Below are positions 1 through 6,945 of a stretch of DNA of 20,870 nucleotides, piece by piece. Location: positions 1 to 20,870 of the forward strand of contig JBAQFY010000067.1 of the NCBI GenBank assembly GCA_049287505.1, given 5' to 3'. The stretch's first letter is position 1, and each line of letters starts with the position of its first letter. Both the position numbers and the translations under genes were made by a program. The stretch is from NIOZ-UU13 sp049287505. GTDB taxonomy: Bacteria; Planctomycetota; Phycisphaerae; Sedimentisphaerales; Anaerobacaceae. The notes below the pieces were generated by a model. The model did not search any database, was not told the origin of the DNA, and saw only the letters and a program-made list of their open reading frames with translations.

Positions 1-318
1 GATGGTCCGACCTATAAAAAGCGGCGGCATAGGGATAATCTTTCTGACAGATTATTTGCCGGTCGAAAGACCGAACTTGAGGTGCTTGAGGATTTTTATT
101 TTAATGGTGGCGGCAAAGAGGTGATACCCCGGCATAGGGCAATGAGGCGCCTCGGCAAAGAAGGTTATAGGGCCGGACGTGCTGCAATCAGAGAGGGCTT
201 GACCGAACAGGCCTGTAAATTCCTCGGTCAATCTTTGTGGAGGTATCCGAATATTAAATCTCTGATGCACTGGGTAAGGGCTATAATTAGATACCGTTTG
301 TACAATTCCAGCGGCTAA
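1..318 (+). CDS. C-terminal fragment of an unidentified protein (5' end outside window)
   Basis: The frame is open from base 1 to a TAA at 316-318 and encodes about 105 residues, so this is the tail of a gene beginning upstream. The fragment is rich in Arg and Lys (KKRRHRDN at its start, then RHRAMRRLGKEGYRAGRAA) and has no cysteine motif, signal peptide or membrane segment apart from one weakly hydrophobic stretch near the end. The mix of basic helices and a final WRYPNIKSLMHW-like segment is reminiscent of C-terminal tails of family 2 glycosyltransferases. That would fit the glycolipid genes next door, but no catalytic motif is in view and I do not claim it. It converges on the radical SAM gene: its stop is six bases from the ancestral stop of that gene at 325. 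Confidence 0.6.
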   Translation, partial: DGPTYKKRRHRDNLSDRLFAGRKTELEVLEDFYFNGGGKEVIPRHRAMRRLGKEGYRAGRAAIREGLTEQACKFLGQSLWRYPNIKSLMHWVRAIIRYRLYNSSG

Positions 319-324
319 TACATA

Positions 325-450
325 CTACAAATCGCAATTTCTACAGATGTCTATCTGCCTTCTTTCTCCTTGTTTCTTTAGTAATTTTCTATATTTCTTG
401 AACTCTTTACTCTTCCATATCTCGAATGTAGTTTTGTCATTGACGTTTCA
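325..450 (-). pseudogene. Detached C-terminal tail of the radical SAM/SPASM protein
   Basis: Reading on past the TGA at 448-450 in the same frame gives 40 sense codons before a TAG at 325-327. The peptide contains FEIWKSKEFKKYR, a typical post-SPASM helix, and ends with CRNC (C263 and C266 if the TGA codon counts as residue 228). The stop codon sits where related proteins normally have glycine after the HIF-like motif, so one base change, GGA to TGA, explains it. Restored, the protein would be 268 residues. The restored stop lies six bases from the stop of the convergent left-hand gene, a natural packing. A sequencing error is possible. Confidence 0.8.
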
Positions 451-1131
451 GAATATGTGTTGTTCGTAGTAGTCATTACAGCATAGCAAAACATTGCCTT
501 TCCAGTTGACGAAGAGCTGCGAAGAAGGTTGCAAACAAGGCTTGTCAATATTTGGGTTTTCTTTATCAAATATTGCGCCGGCTCTGTTTACAACACACAT
601 ATCTTTATGGCTTCTTAAAACCATGTGCCCTGAAAATTCTTGGGATAACTTTGTAAGATTTTCCTTTTCAATATCATCGTAGTTGGTCACATAAACTCTC
701 GATACGCCGCAATGGACCAATTCGAGCAATAAATCTCTTGTTAAGAAGTCGCCGTTGGAACCAAACCTAATATATGCGTTCGGGCACCTTTCTCTTGCAT
801 AAGACACGAATTTGGTGAGCCTCTTGTCTAATAAGGGTTCGCCGTAAAAATGGGGTGAAATTCGGCCTGCATAATTTATGCTTGCTAATTCATCGATTAT
901 TTTAAAGTAAAGACCTTCCTCCATTATTCCTTTATCTCTATCCGGGAGGCGCTCACTATTAAAACAGAAGTCACATTTTCTATTACAAAATGCGTAAGTT
1001 TCGATGTTTGTTGTTCTGAATATGCCCTTCTTCCGCTGATAAAATTTCAACAGCTTCCGAAGGTTCTTCTTAAAAATCGATTCATATAACGACCCGCTAA
1101 TCAACCTTTTCGATTTACGATTCATACTCAA
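448..1131 (-). CDS. Radical SAM/SPASM-type protein, ended early by an in-frame TGA
   Basis: Residues 49-56 hold the CxxxCxxC motif (C49, C53, C56) that binds the SAM-cleaving 4Fe-4S cluster. A SPASM-like half-site follows near the C-terminus: C199, then an NWKGNVLLCCND segment with C217 and C218. Such proteins modify peptides, sugars or other small molecules; the substrate here is unknown. The reading frame stops at TGA (448-450) after residue 227, before the last two cysteines of the SPASM domain, which are still encoded downstream in the same frame (see 325-450). The start is a TTG at 1131 with AGGA a few bases before it; an ATG two codons later (1125) is the alternative. The Shine-Dalgarno sequence overlaps the stop of the WaaP-like gene, so the two are probably translationally coupled. 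As it stands the product would lack auxiliary cluster ligands and is probably inactive or altered. Confidence 0.8.
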   Translation of the reverse strand: MSMNRKSKRLISGSLYESIFKKNLRKLLKFYQRKKGIFRTTNIETYAFCNRKCDFCFNSERLPDRDKGIMEEGLYFKIIDELASINYAGRISPHFYGEPLLDKRLTKFVSYARERCPNAYIRFGSNGDFLTRDLLLELVHCGVSRVYVTNYDDIEKENLTKLSQEFSGHMVLRSHKDMCVVNRAGAIFDKENPNIDKPCLQPSSQLFVNWKGNVLLCCNDYYEQHIF

Positions 1132-1139
1132 TTCTTATC

Positions 1140-1901
1140 CTAATCTTTACACCTGTTGGTCTGCTCGTCTTTTGTCAGGCGAGTTATATCCTTGTCCCTT
1201 TTGATTTTGAACATCCAATCCCATCTATGCACCTTCATAGCGTCAAGGTCTGTCAGAACAGGTCCGCTCTCCGTAATCAAAATATTTGAATGCCTCAAAT
1301 CCCCATGGGTAATTTTATGGTCGCTTAAACTATCGAGCAGCTCTGCAACCTGCCCAGACACGTTCGAACGTTTCTTCTCGCTTGTCTTATCGTCCCGCAG
1401 AAAATTCTTAAGCTCGCGTCCCTTAACATATTCGGTTACAAGGTAAGACTGCCACACAAGCAGTCCTCTGCGCTGTTCAATATAAGCCAGAGGCCTCGGC
1501 GTGGCTATGTTCAGCATCCCAAGACGATGTCCGTGCAGCCAGTTTCGCCGGGCACGCGACCTTTTAATGGTATGACGCAGCGAATGAATAAACCCTTTGT
1601 GATTATATCGTTTAACCACAACATCCTTGCTGTTCCACGTTAAGCGGGATACATAACAGGTGTCGTCGTTTTTAAGAATTCGCCCCTCATCCATCAGCTT
1701 ATTAATTTTTTCGATAAACTCAAGTGACTCCGCGTCCTGACAAAAACCTCTGTCGAAAACGCCGATGTACCTGCCGGCCTTAATTCGCAGGTATCTTTTA
1801 CTTGTTCGCAGGCACTTTTTCAATCCACTATACGTTGAAGACTCCGCGTGTTTCTTCGATGAGGTATGTTTGTTCAAAAGTTGAAATGGAAATTTGGCCA
1901 T
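1140..1901 (-). CDS. Lipopolysaccharide kinase-like protein (WaaP/Kdo kinase type)
   Basis: This 253-residue protein has the kinase-fold landmarks of the WaaP/KdkA group that phosphorylates LPS inner-core sugars on the cytoplasmic face: VVVKRY with K97 as ATP-binding lysine, a basic helix at about 110-120, the catalytic loop HGDLRHSN (D201, N206) and TDLDAM (D218/D220) for metal binding. A basic RDKDITRL follows, as is common in the group. It lies directly before the radical SAM gene (nine-base spacing) and after lpxI, consistent with a glycolipid role. The ATG at 1901 has no evident Shine-Dalgarno sequence; the bases upstream are AT-rich and lead into a repeat, so the true start may be further in, for example near residue 27. 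The lipid or sugar acceptor cannot be read from the sequence; a small-molecule or protein kinase of the same fold is possible. Confidence 0.78.
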   Translation of the reverse strand: MAKFPFQLLNKHTSSKKHAESSTYSGLKKCLRTSKRYLRIKAGRYIGVFDRGFCQDAESLEFIEKINKLMDEGRILKNDDTCYVSRLTWNSKDVVVKRYNHKGFIHSLRHTIKRSRARRNWLHGHRLGMLNIATPRPLAYIEQRRGLLVWQSYLVTEYVKGRELKNFLRDDKTSEKKRSNVSGQVAELLDSLSDHKITHGDLRHSNILITESGPVLTDLDAMKVHRWDWMFKIKRDKDITRLTKDEQTNRCKD

Positions 1902-2106
1902 TTTTTAAAATACTTTTTTGTTTAAGGTTATCGATACTCGTATCGATGCTCGCCCTGGAAACTCGAAGCTCGTATTATCTTTTTGCAAAGTTCCCTGAAT
2001 TTTATCCGGCATCCGGTTTCCAGTCTCAAGTTTCTGCCGTAAGGCATCCTGCGGAGATACCAGCTTCGACAACGTCAAACCGGCTTCTACACATCCGGTT
2101 TTCTGA
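1902..2106. repeat. Spacer made of repeat fragments (WaaP-like gene to lpxI)
   Basis: The 205-base spacer holds no convincing gene. At 1920-1950 it carries one arm of an inverted pair whose partner is at 3072-3102 beyond lpxI. At about 2036-2058 is a minus-strand family A core (complement of CCGCAGGATGCCTTACGGCA). The segment at about 2000-2025 resembles CTGGAAACCGGATGCCGG on the minus strand. A 70-codon open frame across it simply reads through these repeats. Confidence 0.6.
1920..1950 (-). repeat. Inverted repeat flanking lpxI, left copy
   Basis: On the minus strand this 31-base segment reads AGCATCGATACGAG, one variable base, ATCGA, one variable base, AACCTTAAAC. It matches the plus strand of 3072-3102 at 29 of 31 positions. 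The two copies face each other across lpxI. Confidence 0.75.
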
Positions 2107-2943
2107 TTAGCATCCAAAAATGGTTATGCCTAATTGATTGGCAAGTTTTATTGTATCGGGCTTCTCGATAATTATCGTCTTGGCTGCCTCCACAACCAGA
2201 CATTTGCCTCCGTTTTCAGCCAAATTTCTGATAGTATCAGTTCCCACACACGGCACGTCAAAACGCATATCCTGCTGGGGTTTCGAAGTTTTGATTAGTG
2301 TCCAGCCTCCCGACTCGCAGAACCGGCCTGCTCGCTCAATCATCTCGGCTGTACCTTCTATTGCCTCGACGGCGATTACCAATTTTTCCTTCACTGCTAT
2401 CGCCTGGCCTATATCCAGCTCGCCGAGCTTTTTAACTATGTCCCAGCCGAATTCAATATCACCTCTGACGGACGGTCGAAGCGGTGTCGTCGTCATCAGA
2501 CCCGCCGTTGCCAGGTGTTCCTTGCAATACATAATTGAGTTCTCCAGTACTATCCCGCCGCTCGCCAGCTCGTCGGCCACGGCACATAAAAGCGAATCTG
2601 TCAGTTTGTTCTTGCCCCGCAGTCGCCAGTAATATATCCTGAATGCTCGCCAGTCGGGCAGATAACGCAGGATTCGCCATGGCGTGAAAAACCGTCCCTT
2701 TGGCACTCGCCCAACCATAATCGTTCGCCTTACGCTGTGCTTTCTCAACTTTCGTATCCAGGCCCCCGGCCGGGCAATCGCTACTCTGTAAAACACATCA
2801 ACTTCGTCAGCGAGGCTGTGCTCAGCCGTTTCCGCTAAGCTGACGCAAATTACTCTTAATCCCGCCTGTTTGGCGCCGGCAGCTACGAGAAAGGGCAGTC
2901 TGCCTCCTCCGGCAATTAAACCAAGCACATCTGAACTATTCAT
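2107..2943 (-). CDS. lpxI: LpxI, UDP-2,3-diacylglucosamine pyrophosphatase
   Basis: The protein (278 residues) begins with GLIAGGGRLP, the N-terminal signature of the LpxI (DUF1009) family. It continues with the conserved DKLTDSLL-like segment (here KNKLTDSLL), KEKLVIAVEAIEGTAEMI, and KPQQDMRFDVPCVGTDTI near residue 225. LpxI hydrolyses UDP-2,3-diacylglucosamine to lipid X and UMP in the cytoplasm; it is the alternative to LpxH in many bacteria outside Enterobacteria. Length and motif order match the family. It sits downstream of lpxD on the same strand, separated by a repeat-filled spacer, and upstream of the WaaP-like kinase. The start is an ATG at 2943 with only a weak ribosome-binding site. 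Nothing is missing among the motifs I recognise. Confidence 0.92.
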   Translation of the reverse strand: MNSSDVLGLIAGGGRLPFLVAAGAKQAGLRVICVSLAETAEHSLADEVDVFYRVAIARPGAWIRKLRKHSVRRTIMVGRVPKGRFFTPWRILRYLPDWRAFRIYYWRLRGKNKLTDSLLCAVADELASGGIVLENSIMYCKEHLATAGLMTTTPLRPSVRGDIEFGWDIVKKLGELDIGQAIAVKEKLVIAVEAIEGTAEMIERAGRFCESGGWTLIKTSKPQQDMRFDVPCVGTDTIRNLAENGGKCLVVEAAKTIIIEKPDTIKLANQLGITIFGC

Positions 2944-3071
2944 AATAGTGAGCTATAGTGAGCAAAAGTTGCCCAGTTTTAGAAGCTTGTTTGTCGGCCT
3001 CGAAGCTGGTATCGGACTGGAAGCTCGACGTTGGATGCTCGAGGAAAAGCGAGTTTCAAGCTTCTATGACA

Positions 3072-3102
3072 AGCATCGATACGAGCATCGACAACCTTAA
3101 AC
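3072..3102 (+). repeat. Inverted repeat flanking lpxI, right copy
   Basis: Plus-strand copy of the element described at 1920-1950, with 29 of 31 bases identical. It is preceded at 2998-3060 by GAAGCT/GATGCTCGA-rich repeated sequence and followed at 3110 by the 16-base tandem array. Confidence 0.75.
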
Positions 3103-3109
3103 GAAAACC

Positions 3110-3221
3110 GCACTTTAGGCACCCTAAACTTTAGGCAGTTCAAACTTTAGGCACTTCAAACTTTAGGCACTCTAAACTTTAGGCACTTCAAACTTTAGGC
3201 ACTTCAAACTTTAGGCACTTT
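3110..3221. repeat. Seven-copy 16-base tandem array directly after lpxD
   Basis: Seven consecutive 16-base units follow the consensus AAACTTTAGGCACTTC; the leftmost (3110-3125) is degenerate and the others differ at one to three bases. The array ends at 3221, one base before the lpxD stop codon (3222-3224). Read in lpxD's direction each unit contains AGTGCCTAAAGT. Units abut with no spacers, so it is not a CRISPR array. Confidence 0.92.
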
Positions 3222-4295
3222 CTAATTTCCTTCGGGAGTTCCTTCAGGATTGGAGTCGGCTTGTGAGATAATTCGGTCAATTAGGTCAATTCGGCTCTGA
3301 AGGTCGCGAATGCTTTGCCGTATCTCAGGCAGATATTGTATCATACCGTATGCTCGCTTGCCCAGGTTTGCTTCGATAGCAGGCGCACCCAGGACCACTT
3401 TGCCGTCGGGAATGTTGTTAATAACGCCAGCCTGGGCTCCAATCGTAACGTTGTTTCCGATGTTGACATGACCCACAATACCGACCTGCCCCCCGACTAT
3501 ACAGTGATGCCCGAGGGTGGTCGAGCCGGCAATTCCCACCTGGGCCACAAGCAAACAATGTGGACCGATTCTTGTGCCGTGACCTATCGTAACAAGGTCA
3601 CCCAGCTTACTACCCTGGCCTATCACCGTGTCACCAAGTGTGCCTCGTTCTATCCCGCAGCAAGCACCGATTTCAACGTCATCTTCTATAACTACAATAC
3701 CGGTCTGTGGTATTTTGTGGTGTATGCCCTTATGGGTGGCGTAGCCGAACCCGTCTTCGCCTATGGTCGAATTCGCATTTATAATTACACGATTGCCTAT
3801 TTTGCATCCATCGTAAATAGTAACATTAGGATAGATTATACTATCGTTACCAATTTGCACACCTTGCCCGACGTGCACGCAGGGATAGACTATGCAGCCG
3901 TCACCGATTTTTGCCTCGTCGGCTATTGTTACAGAATCATGAATATGGCAGTCCGCGCCAATTTTCGCGCTGTCAGAGATTGAAGCACGAGGGCTTATCC
4001 CTACCTTTTTGTGTTTCCGATGCCCGTGAAGCAGCACCATTATCTGCATAAAAGCATAGTAAGGGTCCTCGGCTATCAGAAGAGGAACTGAGGCGGTGGG
4101 CGCTTCCTTGCCCACGATTACCGCACTTGCTTTGGTCGTCCGAAGTTGTTTCACATATTTGCGGTTAGTCAGGAAACTAATGTCGCCTTCGCCGGCCCGG
4201 ATGAGTGTCGAGGCCGATTTAATTATCACATTAGGGTCGCCACAGACCCGCCCCTCCACGTATTCAGCTAATTCGCCCAAAGTTTTTTCCGGCAT
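3222..4295 (-). CDS. lpxD: LpxD, UDP-3-O-acylglucosamine N-acyltransferase
   Basis: LpxD transfers a hydroxyacyl chain from acyl carrier protein to the 2-amino group of UDP-3-O-acylglucosamine, the third step of lipid A synthesis. Residues 1-100 form the UDP-binding domain (TLGELAEYVEG, GDISFLTNRKY). From about 100 to 310 the protein is a left-handed beta helix of hexapeptide repeats (I-G-x4 pattern). H239 in TIGHGTRIG aligns with the catalytic His239 of the E. coli enzyme and H276 in VGIVGHVNIG with its His276. A helical C-terminal tail (about 320-357) closes it. The 357-residue length is normal. The last residues, SNPEGTPEGN, are low in complexity and abut the repeat array. The ATG at 4295 is preceded by AAAGGTG at good spacing. 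A minus-strand promoter candidate lies at 4422-4451. Confidence 0.96.
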   Translation of the reverse strand: MPEKTLGELAEYVEGRVCGDPNVIIKSASTLIRAGEGDISFLTNRKYVKQLRTTKASAVIVGKEAPTASVPLLIAEDPYYAFMQIMVLLHGHRKHKKVGISPRASISDSAKIGADCHIHDSVTIADEAKIGDGCIVYPCVHVGQGVQIGNDSIIYPNVTIYDGCKIGNRVIINANSTIGEDGFGYATHKGIHHKIPQTGIVVIEDDVEIGACCGIERGTLGDTVIGQGSKLGDLVTIGHGTRIGPHCLLVAQVGIAGSTTLGHHCIVGGQVGIVGHVNIGNNVTIGAQAGVINNIPDGKVVLGAPAIEANLGKRAYGMIQYLPEIRQSIRDLQSRIDLIDRIISQADSNPEGTPEGN

Positions 4296-4421
4296 ATATA
4301 CACCTTTACGAAAAATCTCTTTTTAGACTACATCTTATATACCCGATTGCCACAAATCACCTGTCGCGACTTGGCTCCGACAAGCGAGCCACGGCGGATA
4401 GGGCAGTATCAAAACTTGGTT

Positions 4422-4451
4422 ATTATAACAGAAAAATCGGTCGCTGGTCAA
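4422..4451 (-). promoter_or_regulatory. Candidate sigma70-type promoter for lpxD
   Basis: On the minus strand TTGACC (4451-4446) and TATAAT (4427-4422) are separated by 18 bases, about 130 bases before the lpxD start. The -35 box lies in the end of a degenerate family B repeat. This is a motif match only. Confidence 0.45.
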
Positions 4452-4492
4452 CCCCGTTGGAAAACAACGTCTTACTTCTAACCAGGTCAACT
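4446..4492. repeat. Degenerate family B palindromic repeat
   Basis: The left part GGTCAACCCCGTTGGAA and right part TTCTAACCAGGTCAA resemble the TTGACCCCGTTAGAA/TTCTAACGGGGTTGA ends seen at 9763-9826 and 14317-14409. It lies in the 278-base spacer between lpxD and the GT9 gene, in which I see no gene. Confidence 0.4.
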
Positions 4493-4573
4493 GCTTGAAA
4501 CCTGTCTCTGTTCAAAAAAATTCTCCTATAATACCTTGTATCGTTTGGTCTGGGCGAGGCTCTCAGACATTCA

Positions 4574-5626
4574 TTACGCTGTCAAAACGTCTAAAAGCTC
4601 ACGCTGCAGGCTCGCCAGGGGCTTCTTGGTAAAAGCTGCAGTAGTGTTCGAAAATACTTTTACAGCCGGCCCAATGGGTATATATACTGACGGATTAGTT
4701 GGGCCAAAAACAGCTAACGTCCTGACCCCCAACGCTGCGGCCAGATGTGTAATCCCGCTATCGTTACCGATGAACCCGCTCAAACAGCTCAAAAGCCCCA
4801 ATACCTGAGCCAGGGACAAATCCCTCAGGCACCTTGCAACACTGCTTATGTTCTTAATTGTTGCATCGCTGTATCTGTCCACCTCAGCAGGCCCCAATAA
4901 GAAGATTACTTCAATACCTATTGAATCGAGCTCTTTGGCCACAGACAAAAAATTATCCAGATACCAGCATTTCCTTAGTCCGCCACTGCCCGGCTGAATA
5001 ACCACAAGCTTCTGACCAGGCTCAAGGCCTATTTCTTTCAGCAGTTCCTTACCCTGGGCTATATCCGCGTTGGTTGCTTTTATTGAGCAATCGCACGGCC
5101 GAACCTGTCGGGGCTGCAAAGGTAAACCGCTCTGCCTGATAAAATGCTCTATGAAAAAGTCGGTTAAATGTCTGGAAAAACCTTTTGGCGGCTTCATAGA
5201 AAGTGTTATAACTTCCGCACTGTGGCTGCAATTGGCGGTGAAAATCAGGTTTTGTTCAAAATTACTGCCAGGCTCACCTAAAAATGTTGCAATCCAGGCA
5301 TAACCGGAAAATGTGTTTATCAAAGGGTCTCCGTCCTTAAGGTCAAATGCCTTCGTTTCCACAAACAATCTATGTAAATCTTTTGAGTCTATGGAGCTAA
5401 TGCCGTCAATGCAGGTTCTGCCCGGTAAAATGCCGACATATTCACTATGCCCGAGAATATCAACTCCGCCCAATCCGAGGACGTCCTTCATAAATGCAGC
5501 CAAAGGCAGCGTCAATATACAATCGCCAATCGCCCCCGGCTGCAATATCACCCCTCGCTGCGCCTTCCGTGCAGCTTCGGCTCCCTTTTCTCTGAGAAGG
5601 TCCAAAATGTTGTCCGGTGTCTGCAT
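4574..5626 (-). CDS. Glycosyltransferase family 9 (heptosyltransferase-like)
   Basis: This 350-residue GT-B enzyme resembles the ADP-heptose:LPS heptosyltransferases that extend the inner core on the cytoplasmic side of the inner membrane. The N-terminal half has LQPGAIGDCILTLP (about 29-41), the family's first glycine-rich loop. The C-terminal half has VVIQPGSGG (about 208-216) and GNDSGITHLAAALG (287-300), the nucleotide-sugar-binding signature. No signal peptide or membrane segment is visible. It lies between mnmA and lpxD on the same strand with spacers of about 125 and 278 bases. Whether the donor is heptose or another sugar cannot be told. The ATG at 5626 has no strong ribosome-binding site. 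Confidence 0.9.
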   Translation of the reverse strand: MQTPDNILDLLREKGAEAARKAQRGVILQPGAIGDCILTLPLAAFMKDVLGLGGVDILGHSEYVGILPGRTCIDGISSIDSKDLHRLFVETKAFDLKDGDPLINTFSGYAWIATFLGEPGSNFEQNLIFTANCSHSAEVITLSMKPPKGFSRHLTDFFIEHFIRQSGLPLQPRQVRPCDCSIKATNADIAQGKELLKEIGLEPGQKLVVIQPGSGGLRKCWYLDNFLSVAKELDSIGIEVIFLLGPAEVDRYSDATIKNISSVARCLRDLSLAQVLGLLSCLSGFIGNDSGITHLAAALGVRTLAVFGPTNPSVYIPIGPAVKVFSNTTAAFTKKPLASLQRELLDVLTA

Positions 5627-5655
5627 ATCTGACAGTTGGTTAATCGGTTATCAGG

Positions 5656-5755
5656 AAAGTGCCTAAAATTCGGTAAACTCTATTCTTACAACTTTAGTTC
5701 ACTTTAGGCACTTTAGCTCACTTTAGGCACTTTAGCTCACTTTAGGCACTTTTAA
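5656..5755. repeat. TTTAGGCAC-type array directly after mnmA
   Basis: Three near-identical 19-base units (5699-5717, 5718-5736, 5737-5755; consensus TCACTTTAGGCACTTTAGC) end on the mnmA stop codon at 5752-5754. They share the TTTAGGCACTT core with the lpxD array. An opposite-facing core AAAGTGCCTAAA lies at 5656-5667 and can pair perfectly over 12 bases with 5703-5714, so the mRNA downstream of mnmA could form a stem-loop. Confidence 0.85.
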
Positions 5756-6921
5756 CTATTTCCGTCTGCTACTTTGTCAATCCATCCGCCGCCGATGAGT
5801 CTGCTGTTTTTTCCTTCCTTTACCCCGTTAGAACTTTTCGCTCTTCGTTCTTTTATAAATTGGCTATTTGGTTCTAACAGAAATTCTTCTGTGTTGTTGT
5901 TCACTTTAGAGTTTCGAACGGCGTGAACGTAGAAGGCGGCTAATTGGCCCGGCGTTATAGCCGAATTTGGCTCATCAAACTCAACGACGACGCTGTTTCC
6001 TTGCGGAGAAACCCTCGCGGGTGCGCCTCTATCGTTGTAGCGTATTTTCACCTTCGCCCGAAAAGACGAGACCGGCTCTTCGGTAAGCCAATTCACTCCT
6101 GTTGCCCAGAGTTTGCTGTGCATAGCTTCTTCTTTCGGGCCAAGCGTAACCGTATTACTTTCGGCATCAATCTTCACCACATAATAAGGCTTGCCCATTG
6201 CAACTCGAAGCCCTCGCCGTTGACCGATGGTGAACCTGTGCACGCCGTTATGTTCGCCGAGAACCTTGCCGCTGCTGTCGATAATATTTCCCTTGCGGAC
6301 AAGTTCCGGGCACCGCTGCTCAAGCACAGCTACATAATCATCGTCCGGTATAAAACATATCTCCTGAGATTCAGCCTTGTGTTCGGTACCCAAACCGAAC
6401 TTAGCCGCTATCTGACGCGTCTGGTCCTTTGAATAGTTACCCATCGGTAGAATAAGGTAAGGTAATATTTCCTTATCGACCATTGATAAAACATAGGACT
6501 GGTCTTTAGCGGCATTAAGACTCTCGTACAAGCCTGTATGGTTATTGTGCTTAAGAATCCTTGCATAATGACCTGTGGCAAGCAAATCGGCTCCATTACT
6601 TCGTGCAAAATCCCACAATTTACCAAATTTAATATATCTGTTGCACAAAACGCACGGATTGGGCGTCCGAGCTTTTCTGTATTCACTGCAAAAATAGTCG
6701 AGAATTCGCTCAAAATCCCTGCGAAGGTCCAGCACATAAAGTTTTATACCTAATTTCTCAGCAACTTGTTCGGTATCTTTCAGCGCACGGCGGCTCTCGT
6801 CGCAGGTAATCATAAATACGCCTGCACAATTGAAGCCGTTCTGGTTCAGTAATGCAGCGGCGGTCGAGCTATCCACTCCGCCGCTAAGCGCAATTAAAAC
6901 TTTTTTCTCATCGCTTACCAT
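5752..6921 (-). CDS. mnmA: MnmA, tRNA 2-thiouridylase
   Basis: MnmA activates U34 of Lys, Glu and Gln tRNAs with ATP and inserts sulfur to make 2-thiouridine. Visible motifs are the PP-loop SGGVDSS (13-19), TPNPCVLCN with C93 as the first catalytic cysteine, the ATGHYAR loop (116-121), SQEICFIP with C189 as the second, and FTIGQRRGL. The C-terminal beta-barrel (PGQLAAFY ... LIGGGWI) is present. Between AAFYVHAV and LIGGGWI there are roughly 35-40 extra residues (about 336-374) that the family normally lacks; they coincide with a family B repeat at 5823-5880. They lie near the C-terminal edge, away from the active site, so the enzyme may still work. It starts 24 bases after the FG-GAP gene, so the two are probably co-transcribed. 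Confidence 0.95.
   Translation of the reverse strand: MVSDEKKVLIALSGGVDSSTAAALLNQNGFNCAGVFMITCDESRRALKDTEQVAEKLGIKLYVLDLRRDFERILDYFCSEYRKARTPNPCVLCNRYIKFGKLWDFARSNGADLLATGHYARILKHNNHTGLYESLNAAKDQSYVLSMVDKEILPYLILPMGNYSKDQTRQIAAKFGLGTEHKAESQEICFIPDDDYVAVLEQRCPELVRKGNIIDSSGKVLGEHNGVHRFTIGQRRGLRVAMGKPYYVVKIDAESNTVTLGPKEEAMHSKLWATGVNWLTEEPVSSFRAKVKIRYNDRGAPARVSPQGNSVVVEFDEPNSAITPGQLAAFYVHAVRNSKVNNNTEEFLLEPNSQFIKERRAKSSNGVKEGKNSRLIGGGWIDKVADGNS
5823..5880. repeat. Family B palindromic repeat inside mnmA
   Basis: The segment begins CCCCGTTAGAAC and ends GGTTCTAACAG, arms that can pair, enclosing about 36 bases. It lies wholly in the mnmA frame and encodes part of the extra segment before GGGWI. 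The neighbouring bases up to about 5915 (including ACTTTAGAGTT) are probably part of the same insertion. Confidence 0.65.
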
Positions 6922-6945
6922 ATTTGCTCTATACGCAATACGAAA

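Noticed and set aside
448..450. TGA read as selenocysteine or as glycine under an alternative code
   Set aside because: The site normally holds glycine, not cysteine, and other genes in the window (amrS, the 60-residue peptide, Memo-AMMECR1) end sensibly at TGA, one with a start codon overlapping it.
1905..2117. 70-codon minus-strand frame between lpxI and the WaaP-like gene
   Set aside because: It reads through repeat fragments, overlaps the end of lpxI and has no domain or ribosome-binding site support.
3110..3221. CRISPR array
   Set aside because: The 16-base units abut with no unique spacers and there are no cas genes.
3315..3983. 222-codon plus-strand frame
   Set aside because: It is the complement of the lpxD hexapeptide-repeat region; its length follows from the periodic coding sequence.
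4516..4545. Plus-strand TATAAT near 4527
   Set aside because: No plus-strand gene follows it and no -35 box is convincing.
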